NCBI GenBank assembly: GCA_964403785.1
Contig: CAYOHM010000026.1
Location: 1-22,322, forward strand
DNA from: MGBC120314 sp964403785
GTDB taxonomy: Bacteria > Bacillota > Clostridia > Lachnospirales > Lachnospiraceae
Length of the DNA stretch: 22,322 bases
Reading direction: 5' to 3'
A model generated the notes under the pieces. That model was not told where the DNA came from, did no database searches, and saw only the letters and a program-made list of their open reading frames with translations. Both the position numbers and the translations under genes were made by a program. This document shows, in pieces, positions 8,533-16,231 of the stretch; the stretch's first letter is position 1, and the number at the start of each line of letters is the position of its first letter.

Positions 8533-10876
8533 AACTAAAACAAATAATACCGATTAAATGTACAATAAAGGCTGCCACCCATGCCAGGGTGCACTGCCAG
8601 ATTACCACACCTGCTGCCCATTTCGCGCCGAGTTCACGCTTAATCGAAGATACTGCTGCTATACATGGTGTATAAAGCAGGCTGAATACGAGCATTGAAG
8701 CAGCAGTAAGGCTTGAAACTGCCGAGCCCACTCCCTCATCAAATAGTATCTCCATTGTTGAAACAACGCTTTCTTTAGCAATTACCCCGCTGATAAGTGA
8801 GGTACAAATTCTCCAGTCACCCATTCCGACAGGCTTAAGAAGCGGCACCAAAAAACTTGATATCATAGCCAGAATACTGTCTGCGGAATCCTCCACAAAA
8901 TTAAGCCTTATATCAAAGCTTTGCAGGAACCAGACCACCACCGTTGCCACAAGAATAATCGTAAACGCCCTCTGCAAAAAGTCCTTTGCTTTTTCCCATA
9001 AAAGCCGAATTACGTTTTTAATGCCCGGAAGTCTGTAATTAGGAAGCTCCATAACAAACGGAACAGCCTCACCCTTAAAAATAGTACCCTTGTAAAGGAA
9101 TGCGGCAAGAATACCCACTGCTATTCCCAGAAAATAAAGTCCTGCCATTATTATTCCGCTATGCTCCTTAAAAAATACATTTACAAAAAATGCGTATATA
9201 GGGAGCTTTGCCGTGCAGCTCATAAACGGCGTCATAAGAATCGTCATCCTTCGGTCCCTCTCACTCGGAAGTGTCCTCGTAGCCATAACAGCAGGTACGG
9301 TACAGCCGAAGCCTATAAGCATCGGCACTATACTTCTTCCCGAAAGTCCGATTTTACGAAGCAGCTTATCCATAAAGAAGGCAACTCTTGCAATATATCC
9401 GGAATCCTCCAAAATAGACAGGAAGAAAAACAATGTAACAATAATCGGAAGGAAGCTGAGCACACTTCCCACACCTGCAAATATACCATCAATGACAAGA
9501 CCGTGAAGCGCCTCATTTACATTCGCACTTGTAAGAAGGCAGTCCACCGCCCGTGTAATGTATTCTATCAGCATAGCCAGCAGCTCCTGAAGAAATGCTC
9601 CCACAACATTAAAGGTCAGAATAAAAACCATTACCATAATAAGTATAAACGTAGGTATTGCAGTATACTTTCCCGTAAGCACACTGTCTATCTTCCTGCT
9701 TCTTAAATGCTCCCTGCTCTCCGCAGGCTTTTTAACCGCCCTGTCACATACCTTATGTATGAATGAATATCTCATATCCGCTATCGCCGCGCATCTGTCA
9801 AGACCGCGTTCATTTTCAAGCTGGATAATAATATGTTCCAAAAGCTCAGTTTCATTGTTATCCAGTGCCAGTGCGTCCTGAATAAGCCTGTCGCCCTCAA
9901 TAAGCTTGCCTGCCGCAAATCTCACGGGAACTTCTGAGCGTTTTGCATGGTCCTCAATCAAATGCTCAACCGCATGCAGACACCTGTGTACTGCACCGTC
10001 ATGGTCACTCTCATCACAAAAATCCTGTCTGGTCGGACCCTCCTGATATTTTGCCACATGAATTGCATGGCTGATAAGCTCATCAACACCCTCATTCTTT
10101 GCCGCCGAAATCGGAACAACCGGAACTCCCAGCATTGACTCCATCTGGTTAATATCAATATAGCCTCCGTTGCCGCGCACCTCATCCATCATATTAAGTG
10201 CCACAACCATAGGAATATTCATTTCAAGAAGCTGCATTGTAAGATACAGGTTTCTTTCTATGTTGGTTGCATCCACAATATTTATTATTGCTTTAGGTTT
10301 TTCGTTAAGTACAAAATTTCTTGAAACAATTTCCTCGCTGGTGTAAGGCGACATTGAATATATTCCCGGAAGGTCCGTCACAAGTGTATTCTCGTAACCG
10401 CGTATCACTCCATCCTTTCTGTCAACCGTGACACCCGGGAAATTCCCGACATGCTGGTTGGAGCCGGTAAGCTGGTTAAACAGCGTAGTCTTACCGCAGT
10501 TCTGGTTACCAACAAGTGCAAATGTAATCGTTTCTCCCTCCGGCAGAGGATTCTCATTTTCTTTGTCGTGAAAATGTCCTCCCTCCCCCAGTCCGGGATG
10601 CTCCTCGCCGCCGCAGAAAGCGTTCACGGCTTTATCAGCAATTATTTTTTCGTCAACCAGCTCACAATCTATTTTCTCTGCATCCGCCACACGGAGCGTA
10701 AGCTCATATCCATGAATGCGGTATTCTATGGGGTCTCCCATAGGTGCACGCTTAACAAAGCTGATATATGCACCCGGAATTACTCCCATATCAAGAAAAT
10801 GCTGCCTTAATGCGCCATCCGAGCCGACTGCCGTTACTTTGGCAGTCTGATTGTCTTTTAATTCCTTAAGGGTCAT
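8531..10876 (-). CDS. feoB: FeoA-FeoB fusion ferrous iron transporter
   Basis: A 781-residue Fe(II) uptake protein of the inner membrane. Residues 1-75 form a FeoA-like SH3 domain (ALRQHFLDMGVIPG). A linker (about 86-107) is rich in His, Cys and acidic residues. The G domain follows: G1 GNQNCGKT 123-130, switch threonine T150 in GVT, G3 DLPG 168-171, G4 NMMD 228-231, G5 SAAK 257-260. The FeoB membrane domain runs from about 405 to the end, with a Gate-type segment (IARVAFFMDKLLRKIGLSGRS) and the second Gate near IAKESVVSTMEIL. ATG 10876 overlaps the end of the PqqD-like gene by 11 bases, with GGAG 10 bases upstream. No FeoC gene is visible. Iron-responsive control would act from further upstream, because there is no intergenic space here. 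Confidence 0.96.
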   Translation of the reverse strand: MTLKELKDNQTAKVTAVGSDGALRQHFLDMGVIPGAYISFVKRAPMGDPIEYRIHGYELTLRVADAEKIDCELVDEKIIADKAVNAFCGGEEHPGLGEGGHFHDKENENPLPEGETITFALVGNQNCGKTTLFNQLTGSNQHVGNFPGVTVDRKDGVIRGYENTLVTDLPGIYSMSPYTSEEIVSRNFVLNEKPKAIINIVDATNIERNLYLTMQLLEMNIPMVVALNMMDEVRGNGGYIDINQMESMLGVPVVPISAAKNEGVDELISHAIHVAKYQEGPTRQDFCDESDHDGAVHRCLHAVEHLIEDHAKRSEVPVRFAAGKLIEGDRLIQDALALDNNETELLEHIIIQLENERGLDRCAAIADMRYSFIHKVCDRAVKKPAESREHLRSRKIDSVLTGKYTAIPTFILIMVMVFILTFNVVGAFLQELLAMLIEYITRAVDCLLTSANVNEALHGLVIDGIFAGVGSVLSFLPIIVTLFFFLSILEDSGYIARVAFFMDKLLRKIGLSGRSIVPMLIGFGCTVPAVMATRTLPSERDRRMTILMTPFMSCTAKLPIYAFFVNVFFKEHSGIIMAGLYFLGIAVGILAAFLYKGTIFKGEAVPFVMELPNYRLPGIKNVIRLLWEKAKDFLQRAFTIILVATVVVWFLQSFDIRLNFVEDSADSILAMISSFLVPLLKPVGMGDWRICTSLISGVIAKESVVSTMEILFDEGVGSAVSSLTAASMLVFSLLYTPCIAAVSSIKRELGAKWAAGVVIWQCTLAWVAAFIVHLIGIICFS

Positions 10877-11231
10877 TATTTAACATCTCCAATATAATAA
10901 AACCATATTTCTTAAGAGTTTCAATGTATGTTACAAGCCTGTCATAAAGAGGCTGTGCCTTTTCCCCGAATTCTTCCCTTACAAGCTCTGCAATCTGCAG
11001 TATACTTCTGCTGCCGTCCATAAGCGGCCATATAAAATTACCCATCTCATCAAGATGTATCTGGGATATTCTGGGCTTACCCAGTATTTTTTGAGTGAGG
11101 AAATAAAATAATCCCTTATTTTCCTGCAATATTGTCACATTCCCATTTTCATCCGTTACGCTTTTAAACGCAGGATTGTGCACCGGCACAAACTCAAGAT
11201 AATTTGGGCTTATTTTCTTACTTTTGCGCAT
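10866..11231 (-). CDS. PqqD-like peptide-binding (RRE-type) protein
   Basis: A small soluble protein of 121 residues. The pattern of a leading beta segment (VTILQENKG), then ISQIHLDEMGNFIWPLMDG, a helix SILQIAELVREEF and a final helix ETLKKYGFIIL fits the PqqD/RRE fold, which in RiPP pathways binds leader peptides for a partner enzyme. No radical SAM enzyme or precursor peptide is nearby, so a role in peptide maturation is not supported here; a role with the OPT transporter or FeoAB is inferred only from position. The frame opens at 11270, but I chose ATG 11231 because GGTGG lies 8 bases before it and the overlap with the OPT gene falls to 14 bases. It overlaps feoAB by 11 bases, so the three genes look translationally linked. 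Confidence 0.75.
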   Translation of the reverse strand: MRKSKKISPNYLEFVPVHNPAFKSVTDENGNVTILQENKGLFYFLTQKILGKPRISQIHLDEMGNFIWPLMDGSRSILQIAELVREEFGEKAQPLYDRLVTYIETLKKYGFIILEMLNNDP

Positions 11232-13116
11232 TTGCTTTTCCACCAAGTGCAACCTTAAATACCAGCACAAGCATCAGTATAAAAAGGATTGCTCCGCCAA
11301 TCATTCCTGTATTAATCACTCCTGACAGGTTCATTGCGCTGTCAATTCCCAATACTGCAAATACCGCAAGCAGTATTCCCACAAGGCCTTCACCTGCAAT
11401 CATACCTGAGCAGAAAAGGATTCCGGCTCCGGCATCAGCATTTTTTTCCTTGTCATTATTCTTTTTCTTATCAACAATGTAACGGATTGCTCCTCCTGCC
11501 ATAATTGTTGTGCTGAGCTCCAGAGGCAGGTAAAGACCAATCGCTACCGGAAGTGACGCAATGCCGAGTATTTCTACAACAATTGAAATAAATGCACCTA
11601 TAAATATAAGTGCCCATGGAAGATTTCCTCCCATAACTCCCTCGATTATGAGCTTCATAAGAGTTGCCTGCGGCGCTGCAATCTGCTCAGTTCCAAAGCC
11701 CCATGCCTTATCAAGCAGAATAAGCACTCCTCCGATTGTAAGTGCAGAAACAAATGTACCAACCAGCTCACCAATCTGCTGTTTTCGCGGTGTGGCGCCA
11801 AGAATATACCCCGTCTTTAAGTCCTGTGAGGTATCCCCCGCCATGGCTGCAATAATACAAATAATCGAACCGATTGCAATCGCACCCTGCATTCCGTGTG
11901 CACCGGTATCCCCCGTAAGCTTTAACAGTGTCGCCGCAATAAGCAGGGTTGCAATAGCCATACCCGAAACAGGGTTGTTACTGCTGCCTACAAGACCGAC
12001 CATTCTTGAGGAAACCGTTGAAAAGAAGAAGCCAAATACAACAATGATAACTGCTCCCAAAAGTGAAACAGGAATCTGCGGAAGCGCCCATAAAACAAGA
12101 ATCATAATAATAACGCCGATACCTATCAGCTTCATACTGATATCCTGCTGCGTTCTCAGTGTACTCCTGCTGCCCGAATTCTTCATACTGACGATTGAAT
12201 CCCTGAAGGTTCTGATAATTATCGGAAAAGTCTTAATAAGACTTATGATTCCACCGGCAGCCACGGCACCGGCACCTATATATCGTATATAGCTGCTCCA
12301 TATTGCACTGGCACCTCCGTTTGCATACACGTTTGCAATGGTATCCGTGGCAGGATAAAGTATTGTATCCGCACCAAAGGTTACGATTGCAGGAATCAGC
12401 ACAAACCAGCCTATGATACCGCCTGCAAAAAGGTAGGAGGATATTTTAGCTCCGCATATATAGCCAACGCCTACAAGCGCAGGATATACCTCACCTGAAA
12501 ATTCTGTCTTTAATGCCCTGACAGGAATTGTAATAACTCCACCTATAACTGCAAGTCCGTCAACAAGAAACTTGCATACGGCTGCAAAGCCCATACCTGT
12601 GAATACGGATTTGGCGCTTGAGCCTCCCTCCTCACCTGCAAGCAGGACCTCTGCACACGCTGTACCCTCTGGGTATGGCAGTACTCCATGTTCCCTTACT
12701 ATAAGCGCATTTCTAAGCGGCACCATAAAAAGAACTCCGAGCACACCGCCGCAAAGCGCTATAATCGTAATTTCCGCAAGACTTGGCTGTTCCATTACTC
12801 CTTCCTTCGCCCAAAGGAATAAAACAGGGAGCGTGAAGATTGCTCCGGCTGCCAGGGACTCGCCTGCCGAGCCTATTGTCTGCACCATATTGCTTTCAAG
12901 AATGGAATCCTTCTTCATAATAACTCTTATTACAGCCATAGAAATAACGGCTGCAGGGATTGACGCCGAAACAGTCATTCCCACCCTAAGACCAAGATAA
13001 GCATTTGCTGCACCGAATACTACTGCAAGGATTATACCCATAACCACTGATGCAACCGTTATCTCAGGTGTAACTGCGTCCGCCGGTACATACGGCTTAA
13101 ATTCATTGTTCCCCAT
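11218..13116 (-). CDS. OPT family oligopeptide/metal-chelate transporter
   Basis: A polytopic membrane protein of 632 residues with about 15 hydrophobic segments. It matches the bacterial OPT family: N-terminal VMGIILAVVFGAANAYLGLRVGMT, EHGVLPYPEGTACAEVLLAGE in the first third, GDTSQDLKTGYILGATPRKQQIGELVG in the middle and LELSTTIMAGGAIRYIVDKK near the end. OPT members carry small peptides or metal chelates by proton symport; the substrate cannot be read from sequence. Adjacency to feoAB makes a metal-chelate or peptide role equally plausible. The frame can begin at GTG 13122, but ATG 13116 has AAAGGAG at 9-base spacing against 3 for the GTG, so ATG is preferred. It follows the SseB-like gene by 22 bases. 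Confidence 0.93.
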   Translation of the reverse strand: MGNNEFKPYVPADAVTPEITVASVVMGIILAVVFGAANAYLGLRVGMTVSASIPAAVISMAVIRVIMKKDSILESNMVQTIGSAGESLAAGAIFTLPVLFLWAKEGVMEQPSLAEITIIALCGGVLGVLFMVPLRNALIVREHGVLPYPEGTACAEVLLAGEEGGSSAKSVFTGMGFAAVCKFLVDGLAVIGGVITIPVRALKTEFSGEVYPALVGVGYICGAKISSYLFAGGIIGWFVLIPAIVTFGADTILYPATDTIANVYANGGASAIWSSYIRYIGAGAVAAGGIISLIKTFPIIIRTFRDSIVSMKNSGSRSTLRTQQDISMKLIGIGVIIMILVLWALPQIPVSLLGAVIIVVFGFFFSTVSSRMVGLVGSSNNPVSGMAIATLLIAATLLKLTGDTGAHGMQGAIAIGSIICIIAAMAGDTSQDLKTGYILGATPRKQQIGELVGTFVSALTIGGVLILLDKAWGFGTEQIAAPQATLMKLIIEGVMGGNLPWALIFIGAFISIVVEILGIASLPVAIGLYLPLELSTTIMAGGAIRYIVDKKKNNDKEKNADAGAGILFCSGMIAGEGLVGILLAVFAVLGIDSAMNLSGVINTGMIGGAILFILMLVLVFKVALGGKANAQK

Positions 13117-13138
13117 AAACACAAACTCCTTTAATATA

Positions 13139-13993
13139 CTAACTTAATATTCTGTTTTTGCCGGCCTCGACAAGCTTAGGTATATCCTCCCTGCGAACAG
13201 GAATATTTATGCTCATAGGATCAATGATACATCCAACCATCGGCTCGTGAAGCAGATTATAGGCTCCCTCAAGTGACAGCCTTGCAATCCTTGTTTTGGC
13301 AGGGTTATGCCTGCAGTAAGCAGCCACCTCGTCCATACCTGTAAAAAGTGCAAGAAAATTCACTGTCCTGTCCTCATCCGCATTTTTAAGCGTAATACAT
13401 GGCAAATCGCATTTTGTAATATCAAGCTTTTCATCACTAAGATGTTCCTCATTCGGTGCCACAGGCATGTATAATAGCGCATTTGTTAAATTGCTGCAAA
13501 ATTCCTCCGACAAATCTCTCAGCACACTCATTTCACGTTCTTTTCCATGAAGATACTGTGCATAATAAATACCTGTAAGCTTAAGTCCGGATGATTCATC
13601 AACCTCGCTGTCAACCCTTTGCCTTACCTCCTTGGGCAGAACATCGCTTAATTTAAGAACTGCAGGCTCATCATCCTGTGCTTTGTAGCATACGGCATTA
13701 AGACCTATCGTAGGAAATTTCATAAGATGCTCACGAAGGCGGTTTCTGTATAATTTTTTGCCCGGTACATCTTCAATTTCCAATGAATTAAGCTCCACCG
13801 TCCTCACCTGATTGCCTTTTTCACGTATTTTTTGTGCAAAAGCATCTGCATCCTCCTCTTTATCAAAAATGTATGCTAAATCATAGAAATCAACCGGTTC
13901 ACATTCAACATACGGCATATGTGTTGCCTCAGAATAAATCGTATATGCTCCGGCCATATTTCTTAATTTTACTATCAACTCAGTATTTGTCAT
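13139..13993 (-). CDS. SseB-like two-domain protein
   Basis: A soluble 284-residue protein without signal or membrane segments. The C-terminal part (about 172-270: ALLYMPVAP, FLALFTGMDEVAAY, GCIIDPMSINIPVRR) follows the SseB N-terminal domain pattern of a short strand, a 'value versus target' helix and a final INPxxxxxxL-like strand. The N-terminal part (about 15-70, IYSEATHMPYVE, VFDKEEDADAFAQKIREKG) looks like a second degenerate copy. SseB-domain proteins have no settled enzymatic role in clostridia. It is the first gene of the long minus-strand run. ATG 13993 has GGAGGG upstream, and a TATAAT box lies about 45 bases further. Family call is moderate and function unknown. Confidence 0.65.
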   Translation of the reverse strand: MTNTELIVKLRNMAGAYTIYSEATHMPYVECEPVDFYDLAYIFDKEEDADAFAQKIREKGNQVRTVELNSLEIEDVPGKKLYRNRLREHLMKFPTIGLNAVCYKAQDDEPAVLKLSDVLPKEVRQRVDSEVDESSGLKLTGIYYAQYLHGKEREMSVLRDLSEEFCSNLTNALLYMPVAPNEEHLSDEKLDITKCDLPCITLKNADEDRTVNFLALFTGMDEVAAYCRHNPAKTRIARLSLEGAYNLLHEPMVGCIIDPMSINIPVRREDIPKLVEAGKNRILS

Positions 13994-14035
13994 TTGTTTC
14001 CCTCCAAGAAGTTTTAAATTGCTTATTCCCGAAGT

Positions 14036-14064
14036 ATTATATCATAAATTTTTATTATTAACAG
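14036..14064 (-). promoter_or_regulatory. Promoter for the SseB-OPT-feoAB operon
   Basis: A perfect TATAAT (14041-14036 on the minus strand) lies 17 bases from a weak -35 CTGTTA (14064-14059). The leader to ATG 13993 would be about 35 bases. The -35 overlaps the TTAACA box of the opposite-strand promoter, so divergent transcription may compete. Confidence 0.5.
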
Positions 14065-14104
14065 TTATAATTTTCTTGAATTATACTATACTATAAGTTA
14101 TTCT
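14058..14104 (+). promoter_or_regulatory. Promoter region for the amidohydrolase-YitT operon
   Basis: Two overlapping sigma-A type candidates exist: TTAACA (14058-14063) with TATACT (14082-14087) at 18-base spacing, and TTGAAT (14076-14081) with TATTCT (14099-14104) at 17-base spacing. Either would give a short AT-rich leader before the AAAGGA site at about 14131. Confidence 0.45.
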
Positions 14105-14143
14105 AGTCTAAAGTATGTAATTTTTTTATGGAAAGGACATATT

Positions 14144-15358
14144 ATGGAACCTAACTTATTATTGCAGGAGGCGCAGGAGCTTCAAAGTGAATTGGTTCAA
14201 ATCCGGCATGAGCTTCATGAGCATCCTGAGCTGGGCTTTGATATGGTTTTCACCAAGCCCTATGTAAAATCCAGGCTTGAACAGATGGGATATGATGTGT
14301 GTGAATTGGGGAAAGCAGGACTTGTTGCCACAATCGGCGCAAAAAACAGCGGCAGGACAATTCTTTTACGCAGCGACATGGATGCCCTTCCGATACAGGA
14401 GGAGGCAGATGTGGACTACAAGAGTAAAACCAACGGCAAAATGCATGCCTGCGGACATGATATGCATACTGCCATGCTGCTTGGTGCTGCACGCTTGTTA
14501 AAGCAGCACGAGAATGAAATCGCCGGCACCGTCAAATTAGAATTCCAGCCTGCTGAAGAGATTTTTCAGGGCTCCGAAGATATGATTGAAAACGGTCTGC
14601 TTGAAAACCCGATTGTGGATGCAGCTTTTATGCTTCATGTTGTTGCAGGTGTTCCAATGCCCTCCGGTATGCTTATGATTCCGTGCGGCGGCATTTCAAC
14701 AGCCTCCTGTGAGCAATACCATATCACAGTGACAGGTAAAAGCGGTCATGGCTCCATGCCTGATATGTCCATAGATGCCATAACTGCCGCAGCTCAGATT
14801 CATCTTGCACTGCAGGAGATTAACAGCCGTGAAATAACACCCGGTGAATATGCTGTATTAACTACATGCAGATTTCAGGCAGGCAATACCTCAAATGTTT
14901 TTCCTGAAACTGCACAAATGTGGGGAACCATACGCACAATGGACCCACAGGGAAGGGTTGGAGAACAGATAAAACAGAGAATGTCCGAAATTTCCGGTGG
15001 AATTGCATCTGCAATGCGCTGCAGGGCAGAGGTTTCCTTCTCTGACTTTTGCCCGTCCATGATAATTGATGATAAATTAGCTGAAGATACACTGAATATA
15101 ATGCAGGAATTGGATAAAGAAGCTGTCATAAATATGTCAGAAATAACCGGCAATAAAAAGGGCGGCGGCAGTGAGGACTTTGCATTTGTAAGTCATAAGG
15201 TTCCTGCCGTAAGCCTATATATTACAGCAGGCAGCATAAATGAGGGTTATATCTACGGCCAGCATAATTCAAAGGTCCGTTTTGATGACAGCGTTTTATA
15301 TAAAGGAAGTGCCGTCTACGCATATATGGCGCTTAGATGGCTGCAGCAAAATCAATAA
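14144..15358 (+). CDS. M20 family metallo-amidohydrolase (N-acyl amino acid hydrolase type)
   Basis: A 404-residue cytoplasmic zinc or manganese hydrolase of the M20D type (HipO/AbgB/AmaA-like), which removes acyl groups from N-acyl amino acids or related amides. Visible motifs are RHELHEHPELGF (21-32), RSDMDALPI (76-84), HACGHDMH (101-108) with ligands C103 and H105, QPAEE with E138/E139, H165 in MLHV, SGHGSMP (200-206) of the lid/dimerisation domain and H374 in YGQHNSKV. All expected ligands are present and the length is normal. ATG 14144 follows GAAAGGA. The YitT gene starts 20 bases downstream, so the two form an operon. The exact substrate is not decidable; hippurate, acyl-amino acids or peptidoglycan-derived amides are possible. 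Confidence 0.93.
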   Translation: MEPNLLLQEAQELQSELVQIRHELHEHPELGFDMVFTKPYVKSRLEQMGYDVCELGKAGLVATIGAKNSGRTILLRSDMDALPIQEEADVDYKSKTNGKMHACGHDMHTAMLLGAARLLKQHENEIAGTVKLEFQPAEEIFQGSEDMIENGLLENPIVDAAFMLHVVAGVPMPSGMLMIPCGGISTASCEQYHITVTGKSGHGSMPDMSIDAITAAAQIHLALQEINSREITPGEYAVLTTCRFQAGNTSNVFPETAQMWGTIRTMDPQGRVGEQIKQRMSEISGGIASAMRCRAEVSFSDFCPSMIIDDKLAEDTLNIMQELDKEAVINMSEITGNKKGGGSEDFAFVSHKVPAVSLYITAGSINEGYIYGQHNSKVRFDDSVLYKGSAVYAYMALRWLQQNQ

Positions 15359-15364
15359 TAAGTC

Positions 15365-15371
15365 AAGGAGG
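15365..15371 (+). promoter_or_regulatory. Strong ribosome binding site before a TTG start
   Basis: AAGGAGG lies 7 bases before TTG 15379, just after the amidohydrolase stop. It is the best such site in this stretch and decides the start of the YitT gene against ATG 15337 (inside the upstream gene) and ATG 15397 (inside the first membrane segment). Confidence 0.7.
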
Positions 15372-15378
15372 TCCTATA

Positions 15379-16224
15379 TTGAAAAAGAAAATATTTATGC
15401 TCACACTCGCCGGAATTATAAATGCCATAGGAATCACTATTTTCCTAAATCCCGTTGACCTGTATGACAGTGGGATTTCCGGTACGTCCATGCTGATTGC
15501 ACAGATTACTCCAAAAGGCATTTCTTTATCCTTATGTCTGCTGCTGCTTAATATCCCACTGTTTTTATATGGTCTTAAAAAGCAGGGAAAGCTTTTTACC
15601 TTCTGCGCAATATACACCGTATTTATATACTCACTTGTTGCATATCTTATAACGGATGTATTTACAGTAGATGTCAGCATTGCTTCACCCATTGCAGGAA
15701 CTGACCTGTTCCTGTGTGCCGTGTTCGGCGGAATAATCTCCGGCATCGGAAGCGGTCTTGCAATAAGAAATGGCGGTGCAATGGACGGAATAGAGGTAAT
15801 GGCGGTCATATTTGCCAAGCGGTTAGGGATTACAGTTGGTACCTTTGTAATGGCATATAATCTGGTTCTGTATATTATCTGCGGAATTGTTTTACATAGC
15901 TGGATACTGCCTCTCTACTCCATCGTTACATATATGGCAGCTCTAAAAACGATTGACTTCCTTGTGGAAGGTTTAGACAGAGCCAAAAGTGCTATGATTA
16001 TTACAAATAAACCGGATGAAATCTGTCGGGAGCTGTCATCCGCATTTGAAACCGGCACAACTAAAATAGATGCCGTCGGCGGATATTCCAATTCCAATAA
16101 AACCGTTGTTTATTTTGTTGTCAACAGATTTCAGGTAACCAAAATGAAGGATATCGTAAGAGAGATTGACCCGCATGCCTACATAACCATCAGCGAGGTT
16201 GCTGATGTATTCTCAAACAATTAA
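15379..16224 (+). CDS. YitT family membrane protein with DUF2179 domain
   Basis: A 281-residue protein from the TTG start. Five or six hydrophobic segments fill about 1-195 (IFMLTLAGIINAIGITIFLNP; GTDLFLCAVFGGIISGIGSGLAIRNGGAMDGIEV), followed by a cytoplasmic C-terminal DUF2179 domain (from about SAMIITNKPDEI to ITISEVADVF). The motif GxxxRxGGAMDGxEV is typical of YitT proteins. The molecular function of the family is not established; a transport role is only assumed. The start is unusual: no ATG fits, whereas TTG has AAGGAGG at 7 bases. The gene ends 7 bases before the convergent kinase gene ends, with no visible terminator between them. Confidence 0.85.
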   Translation: MKKKIFMLTLAGIINAIGITIFLNPVDLYDSGISGTSMLIAQITPKGISLSLCLLLLNIPLFLYGLKKQGKLFTFCAIYTVFIYSLVAYLITDVFTVDVSIASPIAGTDLFLCAVFGGIISGIGSGLAIRNGGAMDGIEVMAVIFAKRLGITVGTFVMAYNLVLYIICGIVLHSWILPLYSIVTYMAALKTIDFLVEGLDRAKSAMIITNKPDEICRELSSAFETGTTKIDAVGGYSNSNKTVVYFVVNRFQVTKMKDIVREIDPHAYITISEVADVFSNN

Positions 16225-16231
16225 AACTTAA

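Noticed and set aside
9161..9706. 181-codon plus-strand open frame inside feoAB
   Set aside because: Antisense shadow; no recognisable domain and the minus-strand FeoB frame fully explains the sequence.
11561..12292. 243-codon plus-strand open frame inside the OPT transporter gene
   Set aside because: Antisense shadow of a conserved coding gene; low-complexity composition (many Ile, Pro, Ala, Ser) typical of a reversed membrane protein frame.
10866..13116. A RiPP biosynthesis cluster around the PqqD-like protein
   Set aside because: No radical SAM enzyme, other modifying enzyme or precursor peptide is encoded within the window.
15337..15378. ATG 15337 as start of the YitT gene
   Set aside because: It lies inside the amidohydrolase gene without a ribosome binding site; TTG 15379 has AAGGAGG at 7 bases.
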